Assembly: GCA_946412015.1 (NCBI GenBank)
Contig: CAMKGA010000018.1
Coordinates: forward strand, 1-34,189
Length of the DNA: 34,189 nt
From: an uncultured Caryophanales bacterium
Lineage (GTDB): Bacteria; Bacillota_I; Bacilli_A; RF39; UBA660
Direction of reading: 5' to 3'
Shown: positions 34,117 to 34,189 of the stretch, in pieces
Position numbering within the stretch: the stretch's first letter is position 1
Layout of the letters: every line of letters starts with the position of its first letter
Translations under genes and position numbers: made by a program
Notes under the pieces: model-generated
What the model saw: only the letters and a program-made list of their open reading frames with translations
Database searches by the model: none
What the model was told of the DNA's origin: nothing

Positions 34117-34189
34117 CCTAAAAAAATGAGGTGTAAGGTTGAAAATAAAGACATGAATTTTGTCCACGACAAAAACCGTCAATGAAGAC
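34117..34189 (+). other. Start of the next unit, composition shift
   Basis: A 19-codon frame opens at 34126 and closes at a TGA at 34183-34185. ATG at 34182 (ATGAAGAC) may be the real next start. The stretch TTTTGTCCACGACAAAAACC is richer in G+C than the array around it. The window ends here. Confidence 0.25.

Noticed and set aside
21880-34189. CRISPR array
   Set aside because: The repeats are 150-230 bases long, divergent, contain ORFs and promoters, and are separated by whole genes.

Overview
This is a very AT-rich stretch (by eye about a quarter G+C) in which every convincing gene is on the + strand. TGG encodes Trp, and TGA and TAG both work as normal stops, so the standard bacterial code applies. 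The wall-related genes (a VanY-type lipoprotein, an OatA-like acyltransferase and a CapA-like protein), the AGGAGG/AGGTG ribosome sites and the low G+C suggest a walled, low-G+C Bacillota, perhaps an Erysipelotrichia- or RF39-like gut lineage. That placement is inference. No tRNA, rRNA, CRISPR array, transposase or recombinase was seen.

Region 1 (about 0.1-12.3 kb) looks like ordinary chromosome in short operons. It holds a large low-complexity coiled-coil protein, a membrane-anchored protein, a CmpB-type membrane protein, a nucleoside phosphorylase overlapping a guanine-deaminase-like gene, a cation P-type ATPase, an ABC exporter pair, a Nudix hydrolase, two small unknowns, a DUF2974-type hydrolase and a flavodoxin.

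Region 2 (about 12.3-21.9 kb) starts with an envelope cluster: a CapA-like metallophosphatase and an OatA-like acyltransferase that carries two SGNH domains, the second lacking its catalytic residues. A run of small unrelated enzymes follows: an HD hydrolase, a FlaR-like P-loop kinase, a histidine phosphatase, a HAD hydrolase, a VanY peptidase, a nucleotidyltransferase and an ASCH-like protein.

Region 3 (about 21.9 kb to the end) is the unusual part. Units of one or two unrelated genes are separated by copies of one composite intergenic element. The units are YgjV plus an HD pseudogene, GNAT plus a nucleotidase, RhuM, a deaminase, an ABC pair, SAP plus a PNPOx-like protein, DinD plus a histidine phosphatase, a GGCT-like protein, a conserved unknown and a DUF488-like protein. 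A full element has a ribosome site and a short ORF (consensus M-N-x-E-N-K-T-N-I-N-W), an imperfect bulged dyad, an often CCTTATAAAATAAGG-like segment, a promoter-like block (TTACATGTTTTAT...TTAAAATAG), a second hairpin and then a second core. In several copies that second core directly repeats a sequence private to the copy. The KTNINW codons differ between copies only at silent positions, so the peptide seems to be translated and selected. I read the region as a repeat-punctuated gene-cassette array, integron-like in layout but without a recognisable integrase or canonical attC site. Its mechanism is unknown, and this is the best candidate here for an undescribed system.
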